This document shows positions 33,558 through 43,207 of a DNA stretch of 64,000 bases, piece after piece (position 1 is the first letter of the stretch; every line of letters starts with the position of its first letter). The stretch comes from Cheiracanthium punctorium (taxonomy: Eukaryota > Arthropoda > Arachnida > Araneae > Cheiracanthiidae): positions 62,001 to 126,000 of the forward strand of contig JAWZYV010019476.1 in assembly GCA_038373885.1 (NCBI GenBank), read 5' to 3'. A program made the position numbers and the translations under genes. Below the pieces are notes generated by a model. It saw only the letters and a program-made list of their open reading frames with translations. It searched no databases and was not told the origin of the DNA.

Positions 33558-33698
33558 CTGAAATTGAAAAATATCATCACAATTGAAGATTTGAATAAAA
33601 TTAACTTCTGCTGCTGCTTTTAAATATGAATAAATGTGAAGTATTTAACTCTCTCTATATAAATACTCTTTCCTTCATGATTTATTAAAATTCACTAT

Positions 33699-34711
33699 TG
33701 TTACAGAATTTCGGGGCAACCCGCTGTTCTGGGGTTTAAAATAACTCAAAATTAGTGTTCTACGCGTCAAATAGTTAAATTTTGCTTTTTGTTGCATCAA
33801 AATCTGTCAACTAGGACCGGAGATACGGAGCTTTGGGTTTCCCTGTTCATTTGTATGGCGTTTCTAGAAATCTCGAGAAATATTGGTCCTAGGTCTTTGG
33901 TAACTTCACTTTTGGGTACATATTTTTGGCGCCAAATTTGACGATATTTCGCCCAAAACTCGCCAATCTTGGCGACATTTTGGTCATTTGGCGCGTTTTT
34001 CCCAATGGGGCTTCTAAAGTTCGTTTTTCTGCATTAATAATCATAATAGCCTAATATTTCTCTTCTAGGACGTAATCGAAATTCCCGCTTTATGTGGAAT
34101 CTTCGAGAAATAGATTCTTCTGGAAGCTCCTTGTAGTTTCCCCCTCTCCTATAAATACAAGCGGACTACCCCGATAGTCTCAGTCTTGCCTCTGCTTCCG
34201 CCAAGAGCAGATGTACGTGAAGCTTAAGGCTTTGTATATTGACGATGCAGAAGCGGTACTTTCGCTTGCTTTTCGAAGCTGATTTTTAAGTGATGTGTGT
34301 GAATTCGTCATTCCTGTGTTTTAAGGGATTGTGTACAATATCCCTTGTATATTTCCACTGAATTTTGCCTGTGTAAGTGTTTTATTTTGTATGAGAATTA
34401 CAGCATTTGTGAAAGCTTCGGTACTGAGCGGACTGTTAAAAGCACGTTACTGGCTGATTGCGGCTTCGGTACTGAGCGGACTGTTAAAAGCACGTTACTG
34501 GCTGATTGCGGCTTCGGTACTGAGCGGACTGTTAAAAGCACATTACTGGCTGATTGCGCTTGCGATTTTTGTACAGCTGATTGTTCGACTAAGTTCTAGA
34601 AGCAATAAAGTTTGTGGTCCATCCTGTCAAGTGGACTCTTTACTACAACTTTCTACACCAACTAGAATTTAGAATGATGAGCCCAGGAATTAGCAGAGTT
34701 ATTCTGCAACA
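33699..34711 (+). mobile_element. Solo LTR, about 1.0 kb
   Basis: It starts TGTTACAGAAT and ends ATTCTGCAACA, an imperfect inverted terminus of the TG..CA type. CTAT lies directly on both sides (33695-33698 and 34712-34715; up to six bases, CACTAT, if the end is shifted). A promoter-like TATAAATA sits at 34150-34157 and a polyadenylation signal, AATAAA, at 34604-34609. No internal retroelement genes are attached on either side. The family (Ty3/gypsy or BEL/Pao) cannot be told from the LTR alone. Confidence 0.75.
34415..34558 (+). repeat. 48-bp tandem repeat, three copies, in the LTR
   Basis: Three units start GCTTCGGTACTGAGCGGAC at 34415, 34463 and 34511. They differ at one base (ACGTTAC versus ACATTAC). 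They lie between the TATA box and the polyadenylation signal, so they would be in the transcribed R/U5-like part. Confidence 0.97.
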
Positions 34712-35365
34712 CTATGATACATTTAAAATCTAAAACGATAACTTATTTTCTAAATCATGAAAAATGAGTTATTTTAAGCAGAATTAGAAAATCTTCTAGA
34801 ATGCTACATAAAAAACTGCTGGAGGTATTCGAACAAAAGTAGAAATGATATAGATTACAACTTTTTGCAGTGGCTAATCCAGGGCAGGGGCTAGGAGGCT
34901 TGAGCTCTCCCCAACACCCCCTCCCCCCAAAAAAATAAATAAATAAAAGACTCAAGGGAAAAACTTTGCTTCATTGTACAATTTTTCAGGTGAAATTAAC
35001 TTTTCTTCTACAAATTAGCCCCCCCCTCCCCCCCGAAAAAAATTTGTTTAGGGTAGCATTTTGCTTTGTAATGCATTTTGCTTAGGAGAAAAATGCTTAA
35101 AAAAATAGACCCTGCCAAAAAGCATTTCTGCATTCGCCACTCCAGTGTTTAGATAAAGTACGTGTGGGAGAGATGGATCCGCATTTTTAATGTTATTATT
35201 TGTAACAATATATCTTTTCAAACTTGTAGAGGCCATTGTAATGTACAGGCCATTTTACTGTACAAAAACTGAGAGTTTTTGGTGCGATTACACACCCATC
35301 GCAACTTAAAAACGCAAAACGGTTTTATTCAGAGCGTTAAAAAACGAGCTTCAAAACTGGATATG
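34712..35365. other. Spacer with C/G runs
   Basis: C runs at 34920 and 35019 and nearby GTGGCTAATCCAGGG suggest a decayed G-run MITE, but I could not match both ends. No gene was seen. Confidence 0.4.
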
Positions 35366-35709
35366 CAGTGACGTGCATTCCGCCCAAGCAACCCAAGCAA
35401 GAAGGCAGAATATGGGTTTCGGAGTGTCGTCTCTGATTGGCTAATTCTCTGATGAAGTCATGTTTCTATAGCAACACCCCTTCAGCAGATATTGCAGATG
35501 GGTTGATCTCATGGCAGAGAAATGAAGAGTCAGAAAGAAAATATACTTGTTTATCCACTTGACATTTATCTTTGTGTTAAGAAATTATGAATAAATAAGG
35601 TAGATGGTATTTTCTTTCAAGTGTGATAGAAAGCAAAATTTAAAAACAATAGCCTTATTTTCAGTTGCCCAAGCATGCTTGGGTTGCTTGGGCGGAATGC
35701 ACGTGACTG
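35366..35709. mobile_element. hAT-type MITE, 344 bp
   Basis: Inverted ends begin CAGTGACGTGCATTCCGCCC and match for about 34 bases. It has a perfect 8-bp duplication, TGGATATG (35358-35365 and 35710-35717). No coding content was seen. Confidence 0.94.
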
Positions 35710-36004
35710 TGGATATGGACATGTCACTCCCACTCGAGAATCAAATAATACTTACAAACCCCCTCAACTACTTCCAATTAAATATTAAGTTTGTGTCTTT
35801 GACAAGAGATTGCGAAACAGGATATCCCCACTGCTGTTCTACAGATGCTTGCTATAAAAAATGGATATGGATACCCTTTACCCTTACGGAAGATGAATTA
35901 CTACTGAAACCTCAATGGTTGAGAGTTTTTATTGATGGTTCCTTTCTCCTTGATCAGCCTAATGCTGGTACTGGAGTATTTTACAAGCTTTTCGCCTTTT
36001 ATAG

Positions 36005-36902
36005 AAGGTGCGCAACCAAGTGCTCGCTGTTTTTTTTTAAATGAAAATGCAACTTTATTGCGCAGAAATGGTTACAAATGATTCATTCAAAATATTGCCC
36101 ATCGCTAGACACAACCTTTTCCCATCGTTCGGGCAGAGCTCGAATACCCTGACGGTAGAAGTGTTCGTTGTGGAAAGCTATCCTCGAATCAAGTCTTTTT
36201 TTGAGGTCTTCATATTCGGTCAACAGCTGATCAGCCAGACCATGCGCCATCGAACGAAACAGGTAATAATCGGACGGCGCAAAGTCTGGCGAATATGGCG
36301 GGTGAGGTAGGACGTCCCATTTGAGCTTTGCCAAATAGGTTTTCACAGGTTTGGCAACGTGCGGCCGCGCGTTGTCATGAGAACCACTTGCAGGAGAATC
36401 ACTTTGTCATGCCTCTGCTCGTATTGTGGCCGTTTTCCGCGCAGTGTACTCTTAACGCTGACGCAAGCTCTCGTTGCGTTTGGCACGGATCCTCATCGAC
36501 CAATGCCCCCAATTCCGAGTCTTCGAAGGTTTTTGGTCGTCCGTCACGGGGACGGTTGTCAACATCGAAATCACCGTCTTTAAAGTGACGAAACCAATTA
36601 CGGCACGTTATTTCACTACAGCAGCATCGCCGCAAACGTTTTGGAGCTCTCGATGAGCTGCAACCGCCATTTTCTTCGAATGAAACAGGAAAATCAACAC
36701 TTCTCGTAAATGACTATTATTTGGCACGAATGCAGACATTTTCACACACCCAAAAGTACTTTACGCAAACACACAATCACGACTGCGGCACAGTGGTTTG
36801 TTTACTGTATGTCTCAGCTTCGTTCCTACCGTTTTCGATCGGTCATAATCGACCAGCACTGACTGCTGGATTCATCTATTGGCAAACGTAGTTGCGCACC
36901 TT
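36005..36902 (-). mobile_element. Mariner-like element, internally deleted
   Basis: Inverted ends AAGGTGCGCAACCAAG and GTAGTTGCGCACCTT are followed outside by TATA. Removing the element restores the reading LFAFY-ISVGTATT of the RNase H remnant around it, which confirms the borders within a few bases. It carries a broken transposase on the minus strand. Confidence 0.75.
36083..36740 (-). pseudogene. Mariner transposase, middle deleted
   Basis: The N-terminal part reads MSAFVPNNSHLREVLIF, then in another frame EITCRNWFRHFKDGDFDVDN and DGRPKTFEDSELGALVDEDP. These are the paired helix-turn-helix modules of mariner (HLRELLIF and W-F-R-x-F-K-x-G-D-F-D types). The sequence then jumps to ARPHVAKPVKTYLAKLKWDV and PPYSPDFAPSDYYLFRSMAH, the second and third catalytic blocks (D in SPDFAPSDY), and ends ERWEKVVSSDGQYFE as in the family. 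About 100 residues containing the first catalytic Asp are lost and at least one frameshift is present. It is non-functional. Confidence 0.85.
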
Positions 36903-37302
36903 ATATTTCTGTGGGTACTGCAACAACAGCCTATGACAGTGAAATTACTGCGATCTATGTTGCCTTGAAAAAGCTCTAATGCTTTCTTTAAAATTTCACA
37001 CATGTTATTCTTTCTGACTCACAAGCAGCGCTCTACTCAATAAAATCTAAAACCAGTCTATCTTCTGGAGACATTTTGAAATGACGAATATATTGAGAAA
37101 CTACAACAGCTGGGCAAATCTGTTGCACTCTAGTGGATCCCTTCTCTCTGCGGAATCGTAGGAAATGAGTTGGCTGATGAATTGACCAAAAAAGAAACCT
37201 CTGTACAAGTGAATAACCATCCCACCCCTTTTTCAACCTTCAAACGTGTTTTATAAAAGCCTTCACTAAAAGTAGAAGGATCTCGGAATATATATCTTGG
37301 AA

Positions 37303-37331
37303 GGAATACATTCGGTAACCGAATGTATTCC
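37303..37331. repeat. 29-nt palindrome in the RNase H remnant
   Basis: The arms GGAATACATTCGGT and ACCGAATGTATTCC are perfect, with one central base. Confidence 0.9.
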
Positions 37332-37407
37332 CGACTGGCTACGCCACGAGGCTTTGGACAGTTCCGACTTTTCCCGGGATATAACTGTCTCGACACCCAC
37401 TAATAGG

Positions 37408-37914
37408 GCTATCACACTGAGAAAAATCCGACCAACTTTCCTGGCAAATCAAGTTTTCGGCCGATTTTCTCCGCCGTTACCTTGACGACCGCGAACTCCA
37501 ACTTTTTCCTTTCCGAAGGAAAAAATCCGAGTCGGACGAAATTCCGGTCAATCAGAGTACTTCTTCCTGCTACGTCATAAGCAATTTCGAGCAGTGGCGA
37601 CTATGTTCGAAGCTTGGCAGCTTGGCTCGATGTCAGAATCACGTGTAAATAAAATTGTGGCCGCGTTCAAGTGGACTTTGGAATTAGAGATTGCTGCCCA
37701 TCCGATGCTGCCGAAATTGCTGCCGATTCGATGTAAATATACCAACGCACGATAAATAAAATAAGAACCTGCACGCCAAATCAGCGATGCGATGACTATT
37801 TGGCGTCGGAGAGAGTTTGTTTACTTTTGCAACCCTTAAAGATAACCACGCCTTCAAGTCCGTCGGAAAAGTTGGTCCAGCGCGAAGTTGCTCGGATTTT
37901 CCCTTTAGTGTGAT
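37408..37914. mobile_element. TIR element of uncertain class
   Basis: The 507-bp element starts GGGCTATCACACTGAG and ends TTTAGTGTGATAAGGCC. A further inverted pair around AAAATCCGA and CAACTT follows inside the arms. The flanks CTAAT and CATTA suggest a 3-bp TAA/TTA duplication, as in PIF/Harbinger, but this is not certain. It interrupts the RNase H remnant. Confidence 0.6.
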
Positions 37915-38030
37915 AAGGCCATTACAGGTTCAAGCTGGCTTCTGATTCATACTGTCCCATCAGTGTCGTGGCGAATTGGTTATGGATGGCCACCACATTT
38001 TCTACTACAGTGCAGCGATAATGGGAAGCA

Positions 38031-38505
38031 AGATGTCAAATGAGGAAATGACTATTTTATGTTTATGTTCTCCATTTATTTTTAGACTGATATTTTTGTC
38101 AATCCCCTCTACCATTGGAAAAAAAATATGTAAGAATATTGACGAAAACTGCGTACATAGTATTGTCAGAAAAGGTAAACCAGCACTTGCCTCAGCTTGG
38201 CTAGCAGAACGCAAGATAGCGGATCAACATTCTGAAGTTTCGAATCCCGACCCAACAGTTTCAGCCAGAGACGGACACTCCTTTTAAAAATATCATCCAT
38301 TGTTTTTCCCATCCTATTATTTTCTGTATTATGCAAATCTGCATTGTTCTGTAATATGCAACGATTGTTCTGAATGTGTATAAAGGCTGAAGTCTCATCA
38401 ATCTAGACAGTCTTTCCAGCCTAGTCATGTTGCGTTAGTCTAATAAAGCTAATTTTTTGTTCGGTTAAGGGTGTAGTTCTATTTTCGCGTCAGTCCTCTA
38501 GAGAT
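38031..38505. other. Spacer with possible SINE and LTR-like pieces
   Basis: A B-box-like AGTTTCGAATCCC at about 38240 and a TATAAAGG at about 38381 with AATAAAG at about 38446 hint at old SINE and LTR fragments. Neither has readable ends. Confidence 0.3.
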
Positions 38506-38733
38506 TAGAGATGGGCGGTTCGACTCATTTTACTGATTCGAATCTCGACTCACTCACTACTTCGATGATTCGAATCAGTGATCCGAATCTTGAATCAATA
38601 AAACAACTAAAGAATTTTTCCCTCTCTCTGCGCCGAAAGCCGTACTATTTAAACACCCTTCACCCATTCATCGGGTTTCTTCTCCGCTGAGTTCTCGGGC
38701 AGTTAGCATCTCTCTCTCCTTGCTCCAGTAAAA

Positions 38734-39252
38734 CTAGTGTTTAAACTGCCCGAAATGAAAATACAGGGGAGCTTCGTATGACCCCCTGGGCCTGTAAGAT
38801 TAAAAGGTTAAGTTTGGTGTCAAAGTATTCGAAATTTTATGTATCGATGGGGGTCCCAGAGGGGGGGTCGAGAATCAATAAAAACGCGCTCCGATGGATA
38901 GTTTCAGAGATATACGTTAATTAATTATGGTAATTAGACTAATTAACCATGATTGAGGCTTAAAAGGACTGCAAACATGTAGAAATTGGCTCTGGGATGG
39001 TTTCCAGACTTTGGAGATGCCGTCGGAGGAGGCTAGTGTTTAAAATGCCCAAATTGAAAATATAGGGGAGCTTCGTATGACCCCCTGGGCCTGTAAGATT
39101 AAAAGGTTAAGTTTGGTGTCAAAGCATTCGAAATTAAGTATCGGTGGGGTGTTGAGTCTAGGGGGGGTCGAGAATCAATAAAAACGCGCTCCGGTGGATA
39201 GGTTCCGAGATATACGTTAATTAATTATGGTAATTAGACTAATAAACCATGG
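38734..39252 (+). repeat. 299-bp unit tandemly duplicated inside the hAT element
   Basis: Units begin CTAGTGTTTAAACTGCCC (38734) and CTAGTGTTTAAAATGCCC (39033). Both contain GGGGAGCTTCGTATGACCCC and GGTAATTAGACTAAT. The second copy is cut at about 39252. Confidence 0.9.
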
Positions 39253-39356
39253 AGCTGTTTTTTCTGCGATGAGAGAAGAAGAAGCTTTCCGAGAGAAAGC
39301 AGTAGCAAAAGCATCACAAGCTGGTATTGATCTCAGGATTTTCTTATCGCCGGCCT

Positions 39357-39528
39357 CAGAGGCGTAGCCAAGGGGGGGGGGGGTTAGGGGGGTCATAACC
39401 CCCCATGAGGAATTTTTTGCCATACAAAATGTATATTCTTCCCTACATTATCATACACACGTATACATATATATGAGTTGCAGTAGTCATAACCCCCCCC
39501 CCATAAAAAAATTCTGGCTACGCCCCTG
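39357..39528. mobile_element. hAT-type MITE with G/C-run arms
   Basis: The 172-bp element starts CAGAGGCGTAGCCAAGG and ends CTGGCTACGCCCCTG. It has a perfect 8-bp duplication, GCCGGCCT (39349-39356 and 39529-39536). It is almost identical to 30909-31078. Confidence 0.94.
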
Positions 39529-39645
39529 GCCGGCCTGTATTTTTGCCCTTTATCGAATTCGAGATTTCACTGAAATGAAAATGGGAATATCGGATATTTG
39601 ATGTTGAAATAAAACCGATATGTCGATTTTTGGCCCAGTCCTACT

Positions 39646-39760
39646 GAGGGGCTGCTGCCCCCCCCAAAAAAATGGGACCCTTTACTTAGCTTACAATTGA
39701 ACTTTATCTTTAAATTTGATACCCAGCCCACCCCGAAATAAAATCCTGGCTACGCCACTG
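39646..39760. mobile_element. Truncated hAT MITE, relative of 19702-19857
   Basis: It shares GGGACCCTTTACTTAGCTTAC and the right end CTGGCTACGCCACTG with 19702-19857. The left terminus is missing. Confidence 0.75.
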
Positions 39761-40028
39761 TCAATAACACTAACTACGCCACTGCTTTAGGCCCTATTTT
39801 GTATTTCTCTGAATTACGAAAGAAAATAAAATCATTCCCCTTAAACGAAAAACAAGGAAATCTGCTGCAATAAAGCGAAATGTTATTTTGCTTACTACAA
39901 AGTCCTTTTGTGAGAGCGCTTAATACCGCCCCTGTATCCTTCATTAAAAGTGACAAGCACAATCCTAACTTTATTTCATTCTATTTCCCTTCACATGAAA
40001 ATCCGCCACCAAGTAATCTTAACGTTCC

Positions 40029-40069
<41 letters not shown>

Positions 40070-40351
40070 TGGGGGCAGGGGGACATATATTGAAGTTAAA
40101 AGTAGAAAAGGGATGTTTCATTAAATTTTAAACAAATATTAAATCAGTCAGACAAGTTGGAAGGAGGGATTTTCTTAATTTTTTTTTCGGAGGGGGGGGG
40201 AGATTGACCCCTCTTGCCCTTAGGAAGTAACGCCTATGCCCCCCGCCAAAAGCAAACGATGTTCGACCCACTCCACACCCACAGACAGATAAAACTTTAA
40301 AATCCGACCACCAACCAAGAAATGAAACACCAAAGATTCGAAAAAAAAACT

Positions 40352-40502
40352 TCAATTAAATGAAACATCCTTTCAACTCTTTTCGACTCCTTTCGACTCT
40401 GAGTCGATAGAAGATTCGAAAAAACCCCTCCAATTAAATGAAACATCCTTTCAACTCTTTTCGGCTCCTTTCGACTCTGAGTCGATAGAAGATTCGAAAA
40501 AC
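40352..40502 (+). repeat. 78-bp tandem repeat, two copies
   Basis: Each unit contains AATTAAATGAAACATCCTTT, then CTTTCGACTCTGAGTCGATA and GAAGATTCGAAAA. The same GACTC/GAGTC vocabulary recurs in inverted form at 40630-40700, within the right arm of the hAT element. Confidence 0.9.
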
Positions 40503-41027
40503 TAACGAATCTCAACGATAGTATACAATCACCAAAACAGAGCGAAACACTGAATCAGTAAAGATTCGTTGCTGCACCAACTCAGTGACCAACTCTTCCA
40601 CACCCACTCATTTACTGTTTCAAATCATCTATCGACTCAGAGTCGTAAAGAGTCGAAAAGAGCCGAAAGGAGTCGTAAGGAGTCGAAAAGAGTTGAAAGA
40701 GTAAGGGAAAATCCCTGGGAACGGCAAAGGGAAAATAAGTTTTTCTTCCCTTCGAACTTGGAATGTATTTCCCTTGAGGGCTTGAGATTCGAATCAGTAG
40801 AGAGTGAGTGTAAAGACTGAGCCACTCAGTACCAAGATTCGAATCACTGATTCGACTCATCAAATCATTGGCCATCTCTACTAGAGATGTATTTGAGCCT
40901 TTTTGTCTGTAGCGACTATTTTTATTTGTTTTCAGGTTTGTATCTGAGGGCTAATTCGGTATTTCCTCGTCTGCCTATAAGTTGAAAACTGCCTATTTCT
41001 GCAAAGGCAGAAAAAACACCAAGAGAG

Positions 41028-41906
41028 GTAAGGAGGGTATTATGGAATAGTCGGGGTGGGGCGAATATGGTATATCTAATTGTGGCTCTGTTGGGTGCTG
41101 TTGGGAATAGCATGAATTACTGAAGAAAGCCTCACAATTTACAAAGCAGTGGGGGTTGGCCGCTGAATGCTGCCGTAACACTCGCTAGAGAACAGAGTGT
41201 GTTTGTGATTTTCGAGAGCTTTTTTAGATAAATTTTTAAGCATTTTAACCTAATAATATACACGTAACTTGAACAATGGTGTTACTCATAATGTACTCTA
41301 AAAGAATTGTAGTTTGTTCTACGGTTGTTGTTTTTTAGCTGGCAGAGTATTGCCCATCATTTTAAAGGTTTATTTTCCTAGATGGCGTGTCGGGTATTAT
41401 GGAATACTACGTATTATTGTAATGGATTCCATACCATCCACTAAGATTCGGAAAGCAAAGACGATGAATGTATCTTCTGTAACGGAAAATTCTCCGAAGA
41501 GGAGAAATTTGGATTCAATGCTTCAGCTGTTATCTGTGGGCTCACCTTGTCTGTACCAGAGCAGAGAAAAAAGATTATGTCCGCGAATTTTGTAAATATA
41601 CTCGAAGCAGAAATGACTTGAACATAATTTTAAAAATTTAGCTTTGTAGTTAAAAATAACTATACTTTATGAAGTGTAATCATTTTTTTAACGGTTTAAA
41701 CCTCCTATTCCATATTAACCTCCATTTGTAACTTTATTTTAAATAATTTTTCCTATAACAACAAAATAGTGTTTTTCTTCACAAGTGACATTTCATTAGA
41801 ATTAGTTATAGTATGCAATCATGATGATTTTATCATGGGGATTTTATAGTTATTAAAGTTATAGTTGTAATGTAAACGGTATTTCATAATAGCCTCCTCT
41901 CCTCTA
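41028..41906 (+). mobile_element. TIR element with zinc-finger transposase tail remnant
   Basis: The left side has GGAGGGTATTATGGAATAG and the right side its rough inverse (TTTCATAATAGCCTCC); related GGTATTATGGAATAC and TTCCATATTAACC occur inside. On the plus strand, frames joined by one shift read DDECIFCNGKFSEEE and then GEIWIQCFSCYLWAHLVCTR and YVREFC (about 41470-41600). A C-x2-C, C-x2-C, W-A-H-x-x-C, C pattern is the zinc-finger tail of some pogo-like transposases. The borders are approximate. Confidence 0.45.
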
Positions 41907-41983
41907 TTACTTCTTGTCCTGTTGCTCTTGTATCGCATAGGACATATTTTTTATATATATGGAATATTTTAATTACTTTAGAT

Positions 41984-42091
41984 TTAATCGTCAAAATCAG
42001 AATTTTTTTTTCTCCTCTTCGCAAGAGCTGCAAAAGCTCCCGCGTCAATTTCTTCCTCACGTTCCGTTCTTATCAGCTGCTCTTCTGCTAA
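41984..42091 (-). CDS. Candidate terminal coding exon, product unknown
   Basis: On the minus strand a good acceptor (TTTTTTCTTTTAG) is followed by a frame reading EEQLIRTEREEEIDAGAFAA, then LAKRRKKNSDFDD and a TAA stop. The charged, helix-like composition and acidic end look like a real protein C terminus rather than random AT-rich sequence; the phase would be 1. I do not recognise the family and found no upstream exon to join it to. It may belong to a host gene starting further right or to an old transposon. It could also be chance. Confidence 0.3.
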   Translation of the reverse strand, partial: LAEEQLIRTEREEEIDAGAFAALAKRRKKNSDFDD

Positions 42092-43043
42092 AAGAAAAAA
42101 TAAAATAAAATAACAGTTGACGCCGCTTATACACTTTGCTCTCGCAGCTGAAAATGTTTTGCGGTTTCGCCCGCTGTATGAAAGCGTATGTTCGTGGCTT
42201 CTGGAAATTTCCTGAAGCAGTGCTTTTTACCCCTACTTTTTGAATTTCCTTAACGGTTTTTCTTAAGGGTCATTTAAGCAGTTGAGCTTCTGATATTGGA
42301 TGGGGAAGAGCCATTCACAGAATGGAGGTGGCTTTCTCCCCATCGCTACGTGATTTGAGGGAATTTAACTCTGGACGATTCTTTTATACTCTCCCAAAGA
42401 AGTTCAATGTATATTATATTTTATAACTGCGTAGTTAATCCGGAATTTTTGTAAATTTGTGATGTTCAGATTGAGTGAATAAAGTAACGTGTTTCAAGTC
42501 CAAAAAGAGATCTAAGTGATATTCTTATTTAAATGCAATGTGTCCTTCCGAGGTAATATTTTTTGTTTTGGTGATAGTGTGCAGCTGCTTCTTGTCATTA
42601 TGCTTGTGTCATCGCTTGGAAACTAATAAATTTCATGCGCCATTATCGCCTTTTTAGTAATTCCTCAAGAATATGATCTTCATAATGTGTTTTTCCCAGT
42701 GTTTCTTTCCCAGTTTTTTCCAGTGTGAAAGTTTTAAAGTGTTCTCTTCCGATAAGACGTAAAAGCGACGAGTGCTAAGAGGATGAATGTGTTTCCACAA
42801 CGTTATCGTGTGGGTCAGGAATTAATTGGCTTCCTCCTATATCAGTGTATTTTTTTTATTCAATACAACAACGCGCAGTATTTATCAAGATCTTTCATGC
42901 AACGTGTGATTGACTTCTTTTACCATGCCAACCATCGCCCAACTTCACATTACACTCCTCTATACTTTATTTTAGATTTGTTAAATAATAAAAGTTAGAG
43001 TCCTTAAGAAGTGCTGAGTTATTTAATTACTGAGCAATCTAAC
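42092..43043. other. Spacer, nothing recognised
   Basis: No repeat ends or coding motifs were recognised. A TATAAAAG on the minus strand near 42390 has no supporting gene. Confidence 0.35.
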
Positions 43044-43199
43044 CTGTGGCGGATTAATGCAAGTTTCTCGGGGGAGGGGGGCGGTTAGTTAGAAGATTGA
43101 CATATACGTCCATTTTATGGAAGTAAAATAGGATCTTTTACATTAATTTCTTTTGTCTCTGAGGGGGGGGGGCGGTCGCCCTCCTTTAATCCGCCCTTG
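43044..43199. mobile_element. hAT-type MITE
   Basis: The 156-bp element starts CTGTGGCGGATTAA and ends TTTAATCCGCCCTTG. It has a perfect 8-bp duplication, AATCTAAC (43036-43043 and 43200-43207). G-rich arms face each other inside. Confidence 0.93.
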
Positions 43200-43207
43200 A
43201 ATCTAAC

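Larger units (their letters stand above)
35760..38030 (+). pseudogene. Non-LTR retroelement RNase H remnant, split by two insertions
   Basis: Three pieces make one open-ended RNase H region. The first (about 35780-36004) reads WLRVFIDGSFLLD, which holds the first catalytic Asp, and runs to KLFAFY. After the mariner at 36005-36902 it resumes with ISVGTATTAYDSEITAIYVA, then SDSQAALYSIKSKTSLSSGD, then GIVGNELADELTKKE in a shifted frame. After the TIR element at 37408-37914 the tail continues with LASDSYCPISV-like sequence. In non-LTR elements this domain removes the RNA strand after reverse transcription. Stops and frameshifts occur throughout. The reverse transcriptase is not in the window. Confidence 0.7.
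38506..40880. mobile_element. hAT element with TAGAGATGGGC ends
   Basis: Ends are TAGAGATGGGCGG and GGCCATCTCTA with inverted subterminal GATTCGAATC/GACTC motifs on both sides. The 8-bp duplication CTAGAGAT is perfect (38498-38505 and 40881-40888). The 2.4-kb element has no transposase. Inside are a tandem duplication (38734-39252), two smaller hAT MITEs and a 78-bp repeat near 40352-40502. Confidence 0.9.

Noticed and set aside
34415..34558. CRISPR-like array
   Set aside because: Units are directly adjacent with no spacers, and the setting is eukaryotic.
34345..34599. Open frame with a repeated 16-residue unit as a repeat protein
   Set aside because: It is the translation of the 48-bp tandem repeat inside a solo LTR; the other frame is open as well and there is no gene context.
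35604..36044. 146-residue plus-strand protein as a single gene
   Set aside because: It begins inside a hAT MITE, passes into an RNase H remnant and ends inside a mariner, so it is a chance fusion of three elements.
36041..36656. Plus-strand open frames of 60-89 residues
   Set aside because: They are antisense shadows of the mariner transposase on the minus strand.
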